DNA from: Streptosporangiales bacterium
GTDB lineage: Bacteria; Actinomycetota; Actinomycetes; Streptosporangiales; WHST01
Length of the DNA stretch: 64,000 bases
Direction: 5' to 3'
Assembly (NCBI GenBank): GCA_009379825.1
Contig: WHTA01000006.1
Coordinates: 1 to 64,000, forward strand
Shown: positions 52,831-62,308 of the stretch, in pieces
Position numbering within the stretch: position 1 is the stretch's first letter
Layout of the letters: each line of letters starts with the position of its first letter
Notes under the pieces: model-generated
The model's input: the letters and a program-made list of their open reading frames with translations, nothing else
What the model was told of the DNA's origin: nothing
The model's database searches: none
Translations under genes and position numbers: made by a program

Positions 52831-53700
52831 TCAGAGGCTCAGCTGCCGCCAGCGGCGCGGCGACGGGGCCACCCGCAGCCGCTCCGCCACCGTCGGGCGC
52901 CGACCGGCCTCAGGGCCGATGCCGTACCTGCCCAGGGCGGCCCTGACCACCTGCCGGCCGAGACCCGGCAGGTCGCCGACCGCGCGGTCGATCTCGTCGA
53001 CGCGCTCCCAGGCGTCCGTGCCACCGAGCAGGTAGCGGAAGACCAGGGCGGTCTCGTGCCTGGGGTGGATCGTCGACCCCAACGGGCCCCACAGCCGGTC
53101 GAGCGCGGTCCGGGTGATCGCCCGTGCGCGACGTGACGTCGCCAGCCGGGCACGCGCCTCGTCGGCGTAGAACCTGGCGTGCCGCACCCGCTGGGTACGA
53201 ATCCGATCGAGCAGTTTCAGCAGCTCGGGATGGTCGTCCAGCTCGCCGATCCGGTCGTACGCGAGCTGCGCCGACCACTCGTTGACCGCTCCCCAGGTCA
53301 TCTGGACGGCCGTGATGTCGTCGCCGATCACGTTGGCGATCACCGAGCGGTAGACGGGGGCGAAGCTGTCGCGCCGGCCAAGCGCGTTCCGCATCCGCTG
53401 GATCAGCGCGTTGTCGATGACGATGCCGTGCGTGGTCAACACCCGGGAGACGGCCTCGCTGTGCCAGAAGTCCTCGAACGCCCACCGGGTGAGGAACGCG
53501 GTGGCGGTGGCGTCCTTGTGCGTGGGCGTGACCAGCAGGTCGCGCAGGAAGCAGATGGTGTGCCGCTCGACGTCGAACATGTACCGCAGCGCGCGCAGGG
53601 TGGGGTTACGCAGTGGACGGGCGTGGAACGACCCGTAGTCGAGGTCGTTGTACTCCACCTTGGTGAACGCGTGCACGCGCGGATCGATGTCGAGGACCAC
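52831..53700 (-). CDS. ferritin-like protein with possible diiron site
   Basis: 289-residue soluble helical protein. Candidate metal ligands lie on four helices: Glu in FDVERHTICFL, Glu and His in FEDFWHSEAV, Glu in NEWSAQLAY, and His/Glu in RHARFYADEARARL. This is the carboxylate pattern of ferritin-like diiron proteins. A C-terminal about 90-residue basic region is extra. It could be an oxygenase or desaturase-like enzyme; function unknown. The GTG start abuts GAGGG, and the start could lie a few codons further in. Confidence 0.7.
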   Translation of the reverse strand: MVLDIDPRVHAFTKVEYNDLDYGSFHARPLRNPTLRALRYMFDVERHTICFLRDLLVTPTHKDATATAFLTRWAFEDFWHSEAVSRVLTTHGIVIDNALIQRMRNALGRRDSFAPVYRSVIANVIGDDITAVQMTWGAVNEWSAQLAYDRIGELDDHPELLKLLDRIRTQRVRHARFYADEARARLATSRRARAITRTALDRLWGPLGSTIHPRHETALVFRYLLGGTDAWERVDEIDRAVGDLPGLGRQVVRAALGRYGIGPEAGRRPTVAERLRVAPSPRRWRQLSL

Positions 53701-53729
53701 CCCTCATTCGTACCATCGACGGCGTGCGG

Positions 53730-54050
53730 TCAGGCTGCGACGCTTGCCAACGGCGACTGCGCGGAGTCCTCGCCGCCGCTGCCGGCACCGGTGATCGCGC
53801 CGGACACCTCCGCCACGCTCATCTCCTCGAGCGCGACCAGGTCGCTCACGTCCCTGAGCACCTCGGACATCCGTACGCCAAGCGCCTCGCAGATTGCAGC
53901 GAGCAGTTCGGACGACGCTTCCTTGTGACCGCGTTCGACCTCGGACAGGTAACCGAGCGAGACTCGAGCCAAGCCGGACACCTCGCGGAGGGTGCGCCCT
54001 TGACGCATCCGGTGCTGCCGCAGCACGTCACCGAGTGTCTGCCTGAGCAT
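53730..54050 (-). CDS. clgR: ClgR-type XRE regulator
   Basis: 106-residue helix-turn-helix protein ([40 protein letters not shown]), ending in a short helical tail with Ala-Ala at the C-terminus, as in ClgR. ClgR activates clp protease and chaperone genes and is itself degraded by ClpP through its C-terminal alanines. Position directly after cinA and pgsA is the standard actinobacterial order. The start [10 protein letters not shown] at 54050 is chosen from several possible. Confidence 0.88.
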   Translation of the reverse strand: MLRQTLGDVLRQHRMRQGRTLREVSGLARVSLGYLSEVERGHKEASSELLAAICEALGVRMSEVLRDVSDLVALEEMSVAEVSGAITGAGSGGEDSAQSPLASVAA

Positions 54051-54140
54051 GGGCGTCCCTCCCCTCGGACCGTGGTGGCCATGCATCTCTCCACCGTATA
54101 CGCACACCGCGCCGCTTGGCGTCCCAGTACCTGCTCTCTT

Positions 54141-54620
54141 CTAAGAGCGAACAGCGGCGTCCAGCAGCAGTCGGCAGGCCGCTTCGGTCGCCGCCTGCCT
54201 GACCTGCGGCCGCGTCGGCTGTCCCTCGGGCGACAGTGCCGTCACCGTCGTCCCTGCCGGTCCAGCGACCGCGACGTAGACCGTGCCGGGCGGTTGGCCG
54301 TCCTGCGGGTCGGGGCCGGCGACGCCGGTCAGCGCAAGCCCGTAGGTCGCCTGGAGCAGCTCGCGTACGCCGGTGGCCAGCTGGCGCGCGACCTCCGGGT
54401 GCACGGCGCCGTGGGTGGCGAGCAGCTCGCGGTCGACGCCGAGCACCGACGCCTTCACGTCGGTCGCGTACGCGATCACGCCGCCACGGAACACCGCGGA
54501 CGCGCCCGGTACGTCGGTCACGGTCGCGCCCACCAGACCACCGGTCAACGACTCCGCGACGGCGAGCGTCGCGCCCGCGGCCCGTAGCTCGGCCAGGGCG
54601 TCCTCGAACAGCTCGGCCAT
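54141..54620 (-). CDS. pncC: nicotinamide-nucleotide amidohydrolase (CinA C-terminal domain only)
   Basis: 159-residue protein equal to the C-terminal amidase domain of CinA (AVAESLTGGLVGATVTDVPG, GVIAYATDVKASVLGV, LALTGVAGPDP). It deamidates NMN in pyridine-nucleotide salvage. The N-terminal molybdopterin-like domain is absent, as is usual for actinomycetes. It lies eight nt after pgsA. Confidence 0.92.
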   Translation of the reverse strand: MAELFEDALAELRAAGATLAVAESLTGGLVGATVTDVPGASAVFRGGVIAYATDVKASVLGVDRELLATHGAVHPEVARQLATGVRELLQATYGLALTGVAGPDPQDGQPPGTVYVAVAGPAGTTVTALSPEGQPTRPQVRQAATEAACRLLLDAAVRS

Positions 54621-54628
54621 CGGCTGCG

Positions 54629-55285
54629 TCAGCTGGCCGCCTGCCGGCGCAGCCGCAGCGCACGCCACAGGTAGTCGACGCCGGTGGCCACGGTGACCAG
54701 GACGGCCCCGCCCATCACCACCGCCTCCGTGATGTCGAGCGCGAGCCAGCCGAGCGGCAGGATGTACAAGGCGATGGCGGTGATCTGCAGGACGGTCTTC
54801 AGCTTGCCGCCCTTGCTCGCCGCGATCACGCCGTGCTTGATCACCCAGAACCGCAGCAACGTGACACCGATCTCGCGGACCATGATCACCACGGTCACCC
54901 ACCACCACAGCTCGTCGATGATGGACAGCCCGACCAGGGCCATCCCCATCAGCGCCTTGTCGGCGATCGGGTCGGCGATCTTGCCGAAGTCGGTGATCAG
55001 GTCTTTTCGCCGGGCGAGCTCACCGTCGACGTGGTCGGTGAGCGAGGCGAGCAGGAACACCGCAAGCGCGCCGAGCCGCCACCCGTCACCGGGCTGGAGC
55101 AGCATCCAGCCGAAGACCGGCACCATCAGGATGCGCAGCACGGTCACCGCGTTGGCCGGGTTGACTATGGGCACCGAGCGTGCGGGGACGGCCGGTTCCG
55201 TGCCGCCACCGACGGGATCGACTCCTGCTGGTTCCATCTGTTCAGCCTCTCCGGGTGGCTCGGGCCCGCCCATTGCTCCGGTCAC
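54629..55285 (-). CDS. pgsA: CDP-alcohol phosphatidyltransferase, PgsA
   Basis: 218-residue membrane enzyme making phosphatidylglycerol phosphate from CDP-diacylglycerol. The CDP-alcohol motif D-x2-D-G-x2-A-R-x8-G-x3-D-x3-D is complete ([11 protein letters not shown] then [10 protein letters not shown]). It has five to six helices. GTG 55285 overlaps the rimO stop; internal ATGs at 55273 and 55237 are also possible starts, and the first about 35 residues are not family-conserved. Confidence 0.93.
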   Translation of the reverse strand: MTGAMGGPEPPGEAEQMEPAGVDPVGGGTEPAVPARSVPIVNPANAVTVLRILMVPVFGWMLLQPGDGWRLGALAVFLLASLTDHVDGELARRKDLITDFGKIADPIADKALMGMALVGLSIIDELWWWVTVVIMVREIGVTLLRFWVIKHGVIAASKGGKLKTVLQITAIALYILPLGWLALDITEAVVMGGAVLVTVATGVDYLWRALRLRRQAAS

Positions 55286-56733
55286 CGAGATCGAACGGAC
55301 GACCCGTCCCGGTCCGCGTTCGCGTCCGCGGTGAGATCGACGCCGTCGCTGGCCACGACCGACGCCGTGACCAGGTCACCGACGCGCACCGTGGCCGGCA
55401 CGCGGACACTCGTCGCGCCGTCCACCTCAGGCCCCTGGTGGGCCGCACAGCCCTCGGCGATCCCGACGGCCACCGACTCGACGAGCACGTCGACCTGTTC
55501 GCCGATGCGCTCCTCGGCCCGCTGCGCGACGAGCTCGTCGACCAGCTGGGTGACCCGCTCCACCCGCTCGTCCACAACCTGCTGGGGCAGCTTGCCGTCG
55601 TGACCCGCGGCCTCCGTGCCGTCCTCGTCGGAGTAACCGAAGACGCCCACGGCGTCGAGCCTGGCCGCGCCGAGGAACTCCTCGAGCGCGGCGACGTCCG
55701 CCTCGGTCTCACCCGGGAAGCCCACGATCACGTTGGTCCTGACCCCGGCCAGCGGCGCCCGCGCCCGGATCTGACCGAGCAGGTCGAGGAACTGCTCGCC
55801 GTCGCCGAACCGCCGCATCCGGCGGAGCACGGGCCCGCTCGCATGCTGGAACGAGAGGTCGAAGTACGGCGCGACGCCGCTGGTAGCCGTCATGACATCC
55901 ACCAGCGTGGGTCGCATCTCCGCCGGCTGCAAGTAGCTGACCCTGATCCGGTCGATGCCCGACACCGCCGACAGCTGGCCGAGCAGCTGCTCCAGCAGCC
56001 GTACGTCGCCGAGGTCCTTGCCGTACGACGTGGAGTTCTCGCTGACCAACACCAGCTCACGGACGCCCGCACCAGCCAGCCAGGCCGCCTCCTGCACCAT
56101 CTCGTCGACCGGCCGGGAGACAAATGCACCACGGAACGACGGGATCGCACAGAACGCACACCGACGGTCACACCCGGAGGCGATCTTCACCGGCGCGCTC
56201 GGCCCGCTGCCCAGCCGCCTGCGCAGCGTCTGCGTGCCGCCGAGGCTGCCCGGCCGCCGTACGGTCACCTCGGTGGCGGCGCCGTGTCCCGGCATGACGG
56301 CGCCGGCCTGCTGCCGGTCGACCGGCGAGATCGGCAGCAGCTTCCTGCGGTCGCGGGGCGCGTGCGGCGCGGGCGCGCGGCCGTCGACCACCTCCTGGAG
56401 CGTGCCGGCGATGTCCGGGTAGTGGTCGAAGCCGAGCACGGCCGCCTCCGGCATCGCCTCGGCGAGCTGGTCGCCGTACCGCTCGGCGAGGCACCCGACC
56501 GCGACGACCTTCGGCGCGTCCGCGCCGTCGTCGGCGGCGGCGAGCAGGGTGTCCACGGACTCCTGCTTGGCCGCCTCGACGAACCCGCAGGTGTTCACGA
56601 GCACGGCGTCCGCACCCTCGGCCTCGTCGACCAGGGTCCAGCCACCGTGCTCGAGCCGGGCGGCCAGTTCGTCCGAGTCGACCTCGTTACGGGCGCAACC
56701 CAGCGTGATGAGCGCTACACGTCGTTCAGACAC
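55282..56733 (-). CDS. rimO: ribosomal protein S12 methylthiotransferase
   Basis: 483-residue radical-SAM methylthiotransferase. The N-terminal UPF0004 domain ([34 protein letters not shown]) binds one 4Fe-4S cluster. The radical-SAM motif is CDRRCAFC, and the TRAM-like C-terminal domain is about residues 410-475. It modifies Asp of S12. It is first of a coupled rimO-pgsA-cinA-clgR group. Confidence 0.95.
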   Translation of the reverse strand: MSERRVALITLGCARNEVDSDELAARLEHGGWTLVDEAEGADAVLVNTCGFVEAAKQESVDTLLAAADDGADAPKVVAVGCLAERYGDQLAEAMPEAAVLGFDHYPDIAGTLQEVVDGRAPAPHAPRDRRKLLPISPVDRQQAGAVMPGHGAATEVTVRRPGSLGGTQTLRRRLGSGPSAPVKIASGCDRRCAFCAIPSFRGAFVSRPVDEMVQEAAWLAGAGVRELVLVSENSTSYGKDLGDVRLLEQLLGQLSAVSGIDRIRVSYLQPAEMRPTLVDVMTATSGVAPYFDLSFQHASGPVLRRMRRFGDGEQFLDLLGQIRARAPLAGVRTNVIVGFPGETEADVAALEEFLGAARLDAVGVFGYSDEDGTEAAGHDGKLPQQVVDERVERVTQLVDELVAQRAEERIGEQVDVLVESVAVGIAEGCAAHQGPEVDGATSVRVPATVRVGDLVTASVVASDGVDLTADANADRDGSSVRSR

Positions 56734-56757
56734 AGCTCTAGAGACTACGTGACCGGG

Positions 56758-58185
56758 TCAGGGCCGGCCGTTGCCACGGGACGGTAGCTCGCTCGGCTCC
56801 GCCGAGGGCGTCTGGTTGTCGCCGAGGCAGATCTTCAGGATCGGGATCCGCACGCAGACCGGCCGCACCGTCTCCGTCGGCTCCGGCTCCGGCGTCGTCG
56901 GCTCCTCGGTGGGCTCGGTCGTCGGCGGCTTCGGTGAGTCTGACGTCTCCGGCGGCGGCCTGCTGGACGTCGGCTCGGTGGCCGGCTCCGTGGTCGGCTC
57001 CGTGGCCGGCTCCGGCTCGTCCGGCGGCTCCTCCGAGGTGGCCGGCGGCCGGCTCGACGTCGGCTCGCTGGTCGGCGGCGAGGTCGGCGGCTCCGACTTG
57101 GTCTCGGCCACCTTCGACGTGCTGCTGCTCGGCTCGGACGAGCTGTCCGCCGTGGCCCCGCCGGTGCCACCGACGCCTGTCGGCTGGCTGGACTGGGCGG
57201 TACGGCTGCCGCCGTCGTCGGCGAGCCTGTTGCCCACCGTGGCCCACGCTGTCACACCGAGCGCCATCACCAGCACCACCGTCGCGGCCACTGCCGTCGC
57301 CGGGTTCTTGCTGGCGTTCTTCCACCAGGCCCAGGCCGCCGGCAGCAGCCCGAACAGCCCGATCGACTTGCCGGCGGCGGCGAGGTAGGGAACGGCGGCC
57401 GACCCGAGCACGACCGGTGCCAGCAGGAACCGGAACCCGGAGTTGACCTCGACCAGGTCCAGGTAGATGATCCGGCACTTGTCGCACTCGTCCAGGTGCT
57501 CCCTGACCCGGCCGCTCTCCCTGCTGCCGAGCTTGTCCCTGACGTACGCGCCCAGCCGCTCACTGCACCAGCTGCACTCCTCGCCTTCCACCGTCGCGAG
57601 GTGTTGCTGCAGGTAGAGCTGGCGGAGCTGCTCGCGCGCACGGTAGGCGATCGCTGACACGGCGTTCGGGTTCAGGCCGAGCAGCGGCGCCACTTCGGCG
57701 GGGGACTCGCCCTCCACCTCGATGTGCCAGAGCACCGCCTGCCAGCGTTCCGGGAGCCCGGCGAACGCCTGCGCCGCGTACGCCTGGTCGAGCTTGCTCA
57801 CCGCCGGGTCGTCCGGCGACTCCGGGCGCTCGTAGTCGGCGACCTCCTCGACCGGCTCGACCTTGCTGCCCGCGCGGCCGGAGTCGATGTGCACCCGCCG
57901 CATGGTCGTCAGCACGTACGCACGCACCGCGGACTCCGGCCCGCCACCGGACTTCAGCGTGGTCAGCAGCCGCGCGAACGACTCCGCCACCAGGTCGTCG
58001 GCGGCCGCCTGGTCCGCGGCGAGCACCCGGGCGAGCCGGCGGGCGGCGTCCACGTGGCGCCGGTAGACGACGTCGAAAGCGTCGGCGTCGCCGTCCCTGA
58101 CGGCGTCGAGCAGCGCAGCATCGCTGGGCGCATCGGCCGTGTCGGTCCCGCCAGCGACTTGATCATCGGGGCTCTCGCTGCTCAC
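56758..58185 (-). CDS. ECF sigma factor fused to zinc anti-sigma and membrane domains
   Basis: 475-residue fusion. Residues about 20-190 are an ECF sigma factor (region 2 FDVVYRRHVDAARRLARVLA, AADDLVAESFARL; region 4 LPERWQAVLWHIEVEGESP, NPNAVSAIAYRAREQL). A zf-HC2-type zinc module then follows (CSWCSERLGAYVRDKLG, HLDECDKC). Two hydrophobic segments come next (LLAPVVLGSAAVPYLAAAG; ATVVLVMALGVTAWATV), then about 150 residues of Ser/Thr/Pro/Glu-rich stalk ending in a short Cys-containing tail. Sigma and anti-sigma in one chain suggest a membrane-tethered factor released by proteolysis (inference; similar fusions are known in ECF groups of Streptomyces). It lies alone upstream of rimO. Confidence 0.88.
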   Translation of the reverse strand: MSSESPDDQVAGGTDTADAPSDAALLDAVRDGDADAFDVVYRRHVDAARRLARVLAADQAAADDLVAESFARLLTTLKSGGGPESAVRAYVLTTMRRVHIDSGRAGSKVEPVEEVADYERPESPDDPAVSKLDQAYAAQAFAGLPERWQAVLWHIEVEGESPAEVAPLLGLNPNAVSAIAYRAREQLRQLYLQQHLATVEGEECSWCSERLGAYVRDKLGSRESGRVREHLDECDKCRIIYLDLVEVNSGFRFLLAPVVLGSAAVPYLAAAGKSIGLFGLLPAAWAWWKNASKNPATAVAATVVLVMALGVTAWATVGNRLADDGGSRTAQSSQPTGVGGTGGATADSSSEPSSSTSKVAETKSEPPTSPPTSEPTSSRPPATSEEPPDEPEPATEPTTEPATEPTSSRPPPETSDSPKPPTTEPTEEPTTPEPEPTETVRPVCVRIPILKICLGDNQTPSAEPSELPSRGNGRP

Positions 58186-58299
58186 AGCAGGAAAGGATAC
58201 GGGCTCGAAAAAGAAGTCGGGAAACCCGCGTCATGACCTCCGGGCTGCTCCGTCACCTAGATATCGCACGGCTCCGGCCCTCGCGGCCGGCCGTACGGG

Positions 58300-58440
58300 T
58301 CGGTCGATGGGGGTCGGCCGAGTCGGAGTCGCCAGGCCCAAAGGGGGGAAAGGGCTTGGCGGGCGCCAGGGGGTGCTGGCGCGCCCGGGTTCCGCTGGGG
58401 GGCGGGGCTCGGGTCTCCGACCAAACACAACCAAGCCCGG
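58300..58440. other. GC-rich structured intergenic segment
   Basis: This stretch shows strong strand bias with runs of G (AGGGGGTGCTGG, GCTGGGGGGCGGGGC), an imperfect hairpin around 58345-58375 and GGTC-GGA-GACC on the minus strand. It shares the style of the dispersed repeat (GAGCCCCGCCCCC, GCGGAACCC on the minus strand) but is not a clear third copy. No gene seen. Confidence 0.4.
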
Positions 58441-58453
58441 GGGAGGAAGACGA

Positions 58454-59275
58454 GTGGATCGGCGGTGCGTGGCGACGACGCCCCAACGGGGGTGGCGTCG
58501 TAGCCTCGGACGCCCAACTACCGGGGAACAAGCGGACATCCGAGCAGATAGGGGCCTGCTCAGGACCGCCTGGCAACACGCCTCGGCAGTGCGGGGGTGG
58601 CGCGTGCCCACCGACTGGTGGGCACCGCCGGTCGACTCGCTCCTGGACGCGATCGTCGCGGAGGACGGGTTGGCGCAGCCGTGCGCCGAGCTCGCCCGGG
58701 CGCGAGCGAAGGCCGGCGTGGGTCTGCCGGAAGCCTTCGACGATCTCTGGGCGCTGTTCTCCGTGCTGCGCCGGTTGCCGCCGCCGAACGTGGTCAGACG
58801 ATTTGCCGAGTCATACGCAGAGTCAGCGCCGGCGGCCGAATTGGTCACCGAGAGTGTCGATCCACTGACCGGCATCGCCCGCCTGGAGTACCTGCGCGTG
58901 CGGCTCGGTGAGGTCTACCGGGAGGCGGCGGCGCTGAGCCGGGAGGTACCTGCCACCCACGGTCTGCTGACCGTCCGGTTCGAGGCACTGCCTACCGGGT
59001 GGCTGGGCACCACCTGCCGGCTGGCGATCGCACGCGTGCTGCACACCACGTTCTGCAGCGGCGAGACCATCGCCACCGTCGGCCCGAGCGCACTGGCCGT
59101 GCTCACCCTGCACGCGACCACCGTCGTACCCGCGGATCTCTCCGCCACGCTCAGCGACACGTCGGGCACCGACGTGCTCGTGCGCCGCATCAGGCTCCCG
59201 ACGACGTTGCCGGGCGCGCTGATGCAACTGGACGTACTTGCCGAGTCCGACTGTCCCGAGACACCACACAAGTGA
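58454..59275 (+). CDS. GGDEF-like domain protein (degenerate)
   Basis: 273-residue protein. A helical N-terminal half (about 110-150 residues) is followed by a region that opens DPLTGIARLEYLRVRLGEVY. This is the entry signature of GGDEF diguanylate cyclase domains (DxLTGL). The catalytic GGDEF and RxxD motifs are not found, so it is probably a non-cyclase sensor or scaffold. GTG 58454 has GGAGGA eight bases upstream. It is co-transcribed with the small protein at 59285. Confidence 0.7.
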   Translation: MDRRCVATTPQRGWRRSLGRPTTGEQADIRADRGLLRTAWQHASAVRGWRVPTDWWAPPVDSLLDAIVAEDGLAQPCAELARARAKAGVGLPEAFDDLWALFSVLRRLPPPNVVRRFAESYAESAPAAELVTESVDPLTGIARLEYLRVRLGEVYREAAALSREVPATHGLLTVRFEALPTGWLGTTCRLAIARVLHTTFCSGETIATVGPSALAVLTLHATTVVPADLSATLSDTSGTDVLVRRIRLPTTLPGALMQLDVLAESDCPETPHK

Positions 59276-59284
59276 GGTGAAGTC

Positions 59285-59473
59285 GTGAGCACAGGTCAAC
59301 ACCGCCGTTCTGGCGAACCGCTGCGTGAGCGGCTGACGAAGTTGATGACGACGACGACCGGTACCCACCGGCGTCGCAAGCAGGACGCCGCCGAACCAGC
59401 AGACACCGAGTCCGCGTCGCAGGCAGAGGAGAACGCCCATGTCGACTACCGCCACCACAAGCAAGCGTCCTAG
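59285..59473 (+). CDS. small basic protein of unknown function
   Basis: 62 residues, charged (RRSGEPLRERLTKL, THRRRKQDAAEP), without membrane span or recognised domain. GTG start with GAGGTGA about six bases upstream, nine bases after the GGDEF-like gene, so probably translated. It could be a fortuitous frame; the ribosome site and operon position are the evidence. Confidence 0.5.
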   Translation: MSTGQHRRSGEPLRERLTKLMTTTTGTHRRRKQDAAEPADTESASQAEENAHVDYRHHKQAS

Positions 59474-59532
59474 GCGCCTTGACCTCACCTGGACCTGACC
59501 ACCGACCAGAGGCCTCCCGCGGCCGCTGACCG

Positions 59533-59564
59533 GCCGGCGTCCGCAGCCACAGGCGGACGCCGGC
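59533..59564. terminator. hairpin after the GGDEF-like unit
   Basis: A 12-bp perfect stem (GCCGGCGTCCGC with GCGGACGCCGGC) and 8-base loop lies 60 bases after the small gene. It faces the larger inverted repeat that follows ftsK. Confidence 0.65.
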
Positions 59565-59675
59565 AGGTCCCTTCAGCCTGACGCGCGGGTCGTGCATCCC
59601 TCCGCGGCTGATCGTCCCGGCAGGCGATCAACCGACCTTCATGCCGGCCCGCGCGTCAGCCTGACCAGGACCTGC
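59563..59675. repeat. 113-bp imperfect inverted repeat downstream of ftsK
   Basis: Arms 59563-59589 and 59648-59675 are near-perfect inverted copies (GCAGGTCC outer, TGACGCGCGGG inner, one mismatch and a small bulge). The 58-base loop contains its own TGATCG/CGATCA stem. It ends 23 bases from the ftsK stop and could terminate ftsK, form a stable RNA end, or be a mobile inverted-repeat element. No gene in this interval. Confidence 0.6.
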
Positions 59676-59698
59676 ATGTCGGTCCGGCGCGAGGGTGC

Positions 59699-62239
59699 TC
59701 AGTCCTCCGCCGGCTCGGTGTCCTCGTCGGGGGCCTCGGCCGGTGCCGGTGGGTCCTCGCCGCGCAGCAACGCCATGGTGGCCGGCAGGTCGTCCGGCTT
59801 GAGCAGCACCTCGCGGGCCTTCGAACCCTCGCTCGGCGCGACGACGCCGCGGCTCTCCAGGATGTCCATCAGCCGGCCCGCCTTCGCGAACCCCACCCGC
59901 AGCTTGCGCTGCAGCATGGACGTCGAGCCGAACTGCGTGTTCACCACGAGCTCGGCCGCCTGGCAGACCAGGTCCAGGTCGTCGCCGATGTCCTCGTCGA
60001 TCTCGCGCTTCTTCGTCTGGACGGCCGTGACGTCCTCGCGGTAGTGCGGGTCGGCCTGGTCCTTCGTGTGCTTGACGACGGCGCGGATCTCCGACTCCGG
60101 CACCCAGGCACCCTGGATGCGCATCGTCTTGTTCGCGCCCATCGGCAGGAACAGCCCGTCGCCCTGGCCGATCAGCTTCTCCGCACCCGGCTGGTCGAGC
60201 ACCACCCGGCTGTCCGCAAGCGACGAGGTGGCGAACGCCAGCCGCGACGGCACGTTCGCCTTGATCAGGCCGGTCACCACGTCCACGCTTGGCCGCTGGG
60301 TGGCGAGCACCAGGTGGATGCCGGCGGCGCGGGCCAGCTGCGTGATCCGGACGATCGCGTCCTCGACGTCGCGCGGCGCGACCATCATCAGGTCGGCGAG
60401 CTCGTCCACGACCACCATCAGGTACGGGTACGGGCGGTACTCCTTGTCGCTGCCAGGCTCCGGCTTGAGCTTTCCGGAACGCACCGCCTTGTTGTAGTCG
60501 TCGACGTGCCTGAACCCGCTCGCCGCCAGGTCGTCGTAGCGGAGGTCCATCTCCTTCACGACCCACTGCAGCGCCTCGGCGGCCTTCTTCGGGTTGGTGA
60601 TGATCGGCGTGATCAGGTGCGGCACCCCGTTGTACGAGGTGAGCTCGACCCGCTTCGGGTCGACCAGCACCATCCGCACCTCGTCCGGCGTGGCCCGCAT
60701 GAGGATGGACGTGATCAGCGCGTTGATGCAGCCCGACTTGCCCGCACCGGTGGCACCGGCGATGAGCACGTGCGGCATCTTCGCCAGGTTGGCCACCACG
60801 TAGCCACCCTCGACGTCCTTGCCGAGTCCGACGAGCAGCGGATGGTGGTCGCTGGTCGACGTGTTCGACCTGAGCACGTCGCCGAGGCTGACGTTCTCCT
60901 TGTCGGTGTTGGGGATCTCGATGCCGATCGCGGACTTGCCAGGGATCGGCGACAGGATCCGGACGTCGGCGCTCTTCACGGCCAGCGAGATGTTCCTCGA
61001 CAGCGCGGTGACGCGCTCCACCTTCACCGCCGGGCCGAGCTCGACCTCGTACCTGGTGACCGTCGGACCGCGGGTGAAGCCGGTGACCTGGGCGTCCACG
61101 TTGAACTGTTCGAACACCTCGGTCAGCGCCTCGACCACGACGTTGTTCGCCTTGGTACGTGCCTTCGGCTTGCTGCCGGCCGCCAGCAGGTTGCTCGGCG
61201 GGAGCGCGTAGTCGCCCTTGAGCACCAGCTGTTCCGCGGTGGACGGCACGGGCGCAGGTTCCGGCGGCTGCGCGCTCTTCACCTCGGCGGCGGGCACCGG
61301 CTTCGGCTTCGGCTCGACGACCGGCGACTCGTACGGCTCGTCGCCGGCGCGGCCGCCGGCGACGTCGTCGCTGACCCGCTTGCGCGAGGACTTGCGCCGC
61401 AGCGACTCCACCGGGGCGTCCAGCGACCGGTCCGCGCCGTCGGCGCCGTCATCGTCGCCTGCCGCGCCGTCCTTGCCGAGCCTGACCTGGTCCCTGATGT
61501 AGCGGAACTTCTCCGGGATCTCCCGCAGCGACGTCCCGGTGATCACCAGCAGCCCGAACACGCCGAGCAGGCCGAGCAACGGCACCGCGAGGTACGTCGA
61601 CAGCACGGAGACCAGTGGCAACGCCGCCAGGAAGCCGATCAGGCCGCCCGCGCCGCGCAGCGCGGCCGCGCCGTCGCTCGGGCTGGGCAGGCCGGTGGCG
61701 ATGTGCACGATGCCGAGCACGGCGACGAGCAGAGCGCTCCACCCGATGACCACCGGCCCGGTGGCGGCGTTGTTCTCCGGGTTGCGCATCAGCCGCCATG
61801 CGGCGAGCAGCAGCAGGATCGGCACGACCACCGCCATCCGCCCGGCGGCACCTGCCACCGCGGCGACGATGCCCTCGCCGACCGGCCCCGGCAGCTGCCA
61901 CCACACGGCCACGGCGACGACCACCGCGAGCGCGAGGAAGAGCAGGCCGAGGCCGTCCCTGCGCTGGTCGGGCTCCAGGTCGCGCGCGCTCTTGCCGGCC
62001 ATCCGCACCAGCCGGCCGAGACCGCCGCTGACCAGCAGCCAGACCCCGGCCAGCCCCTTCCAGACCAGGCCGATGACCATGAGGATCGGGTCCGGCGACT
62101 TGGTCGCGGCGTTCGACCTGCCGTTCTTCTTGGCCGCCGAACTGCTGCTGGACCGCCGGGTGGTCGACGAACGGGTGCGTCCTTTCCCGCCCGACTGTTT
62201 CGCCGACGAGCGGGATCTGCTGGACGTACGGGTCGCCAT
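59699..62239 (-). CDS. ftsK: DNA translocase FtsK/SpoIIIE
   Basis: 846-residue septal DNA pump. It has a Ser/Arg-rich N-terminus, four membrane helices (about residues 60-235), a charged linker, and a motor domain with Walker A GATGAGKSG and Walker B LMVVVDELADLMM. The C-terminal gamma winged helix (QFGSTSMLQRKLRVGFAKAG) reads orienting sequences on DNA. MATRTSSRSR at 62239 is the natural start. Typical position near clgR-pgsA in actinomycetes. 62240-62308 holds its promoter region with no clear box. Confidence 0.96.
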   Translation of the reverse strand: MATRTSSRSRSSAKQSGGKGRTRSSTTRRSSSSSAAKKNGRSNAATKSPDPILMVIGLVWKGLAGVWLLVSGGLGRLVRMAGKSARDLEPDQRRDGLGLLFLALAVVVAVAVWWQLPGPVGEGIVAAVAGAAGRMAVVVPILLLLAAWRLMRNPENNAATGPVVIGWSALLVAVLGIVHIATGLPSPSDGAAALRGAGGLIGFLAALPLVSVLSTYLAVPLLGLLGVFGLLVITGTSLREIPEKFRYIRDQVRLGKDGAAGDDDGADGADRSLDAPVESLRRKSSRKRVSDDVAGGRAGDEPYESPVVEPKPKPVPAAEVKSAQPPEPAPVPSTAEQLVLKGDYALPPSNLLAAGSKPKARTKANNVVVEALTEVFEQFNVDAQVTGFTRGPTVTRYEVELGPAVKVERVTALSRNISLAVKSADVRILSPIPGKSAIGIEIPNTDKENVSLGDVLRSNTSTSDHHPLLVGLGKDVEGGYVVANLAKMPHVLIAGATGAGKSGCINALITSILMRATPDEVRMVLVDPKRVELTSYNGVPHLITPIITNPKKAAEALQWVVKEMDLRYDDLAASGFRHVDDYNKAVRSGKLKPEPGSDKEYRPYPYLMVVVDELADLMMVAPRDVEDAIVRITQLARAAGIHLVLATQRPSVDVVTGLIKANVPSRLAFATSSLADSRVVLDQPGAEKLIGQGDGLFLPMGANKTMRIQGAWVPESEIRAVVKHTKDQADPHYREDVTAVQTKKREIDEDIGDDLDLVCQAAELVVNTQFGSTSMLQRKLRVGFAKAGRLMDILESRGVVAPSEGSKAREVLLKPDDLPATMALLRGEDPPAPAEAPDEDTEPAED

Positions 62240-62308
62240 GTTCCTCACCGTAACGACTTTTGTCACACAAGCACCACCCGCCACACGGAGGGTGCTCGGG
62301 TTACCCGG

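Noticed and set aside
56880-57180. Repetitive Ser/Pro/Glu-coding tract as a separate element
   Set aside because: It is the stalk of the sigma/anti-sigma fusion protein and keeps the reading frame.
58300-58440. Third copy of the tRNA/SRP-associated repeat
   Set aside because: It shares G/C-run style and short words but does not align along its length with copies A and B, and no stable RNA gene is adjacent.
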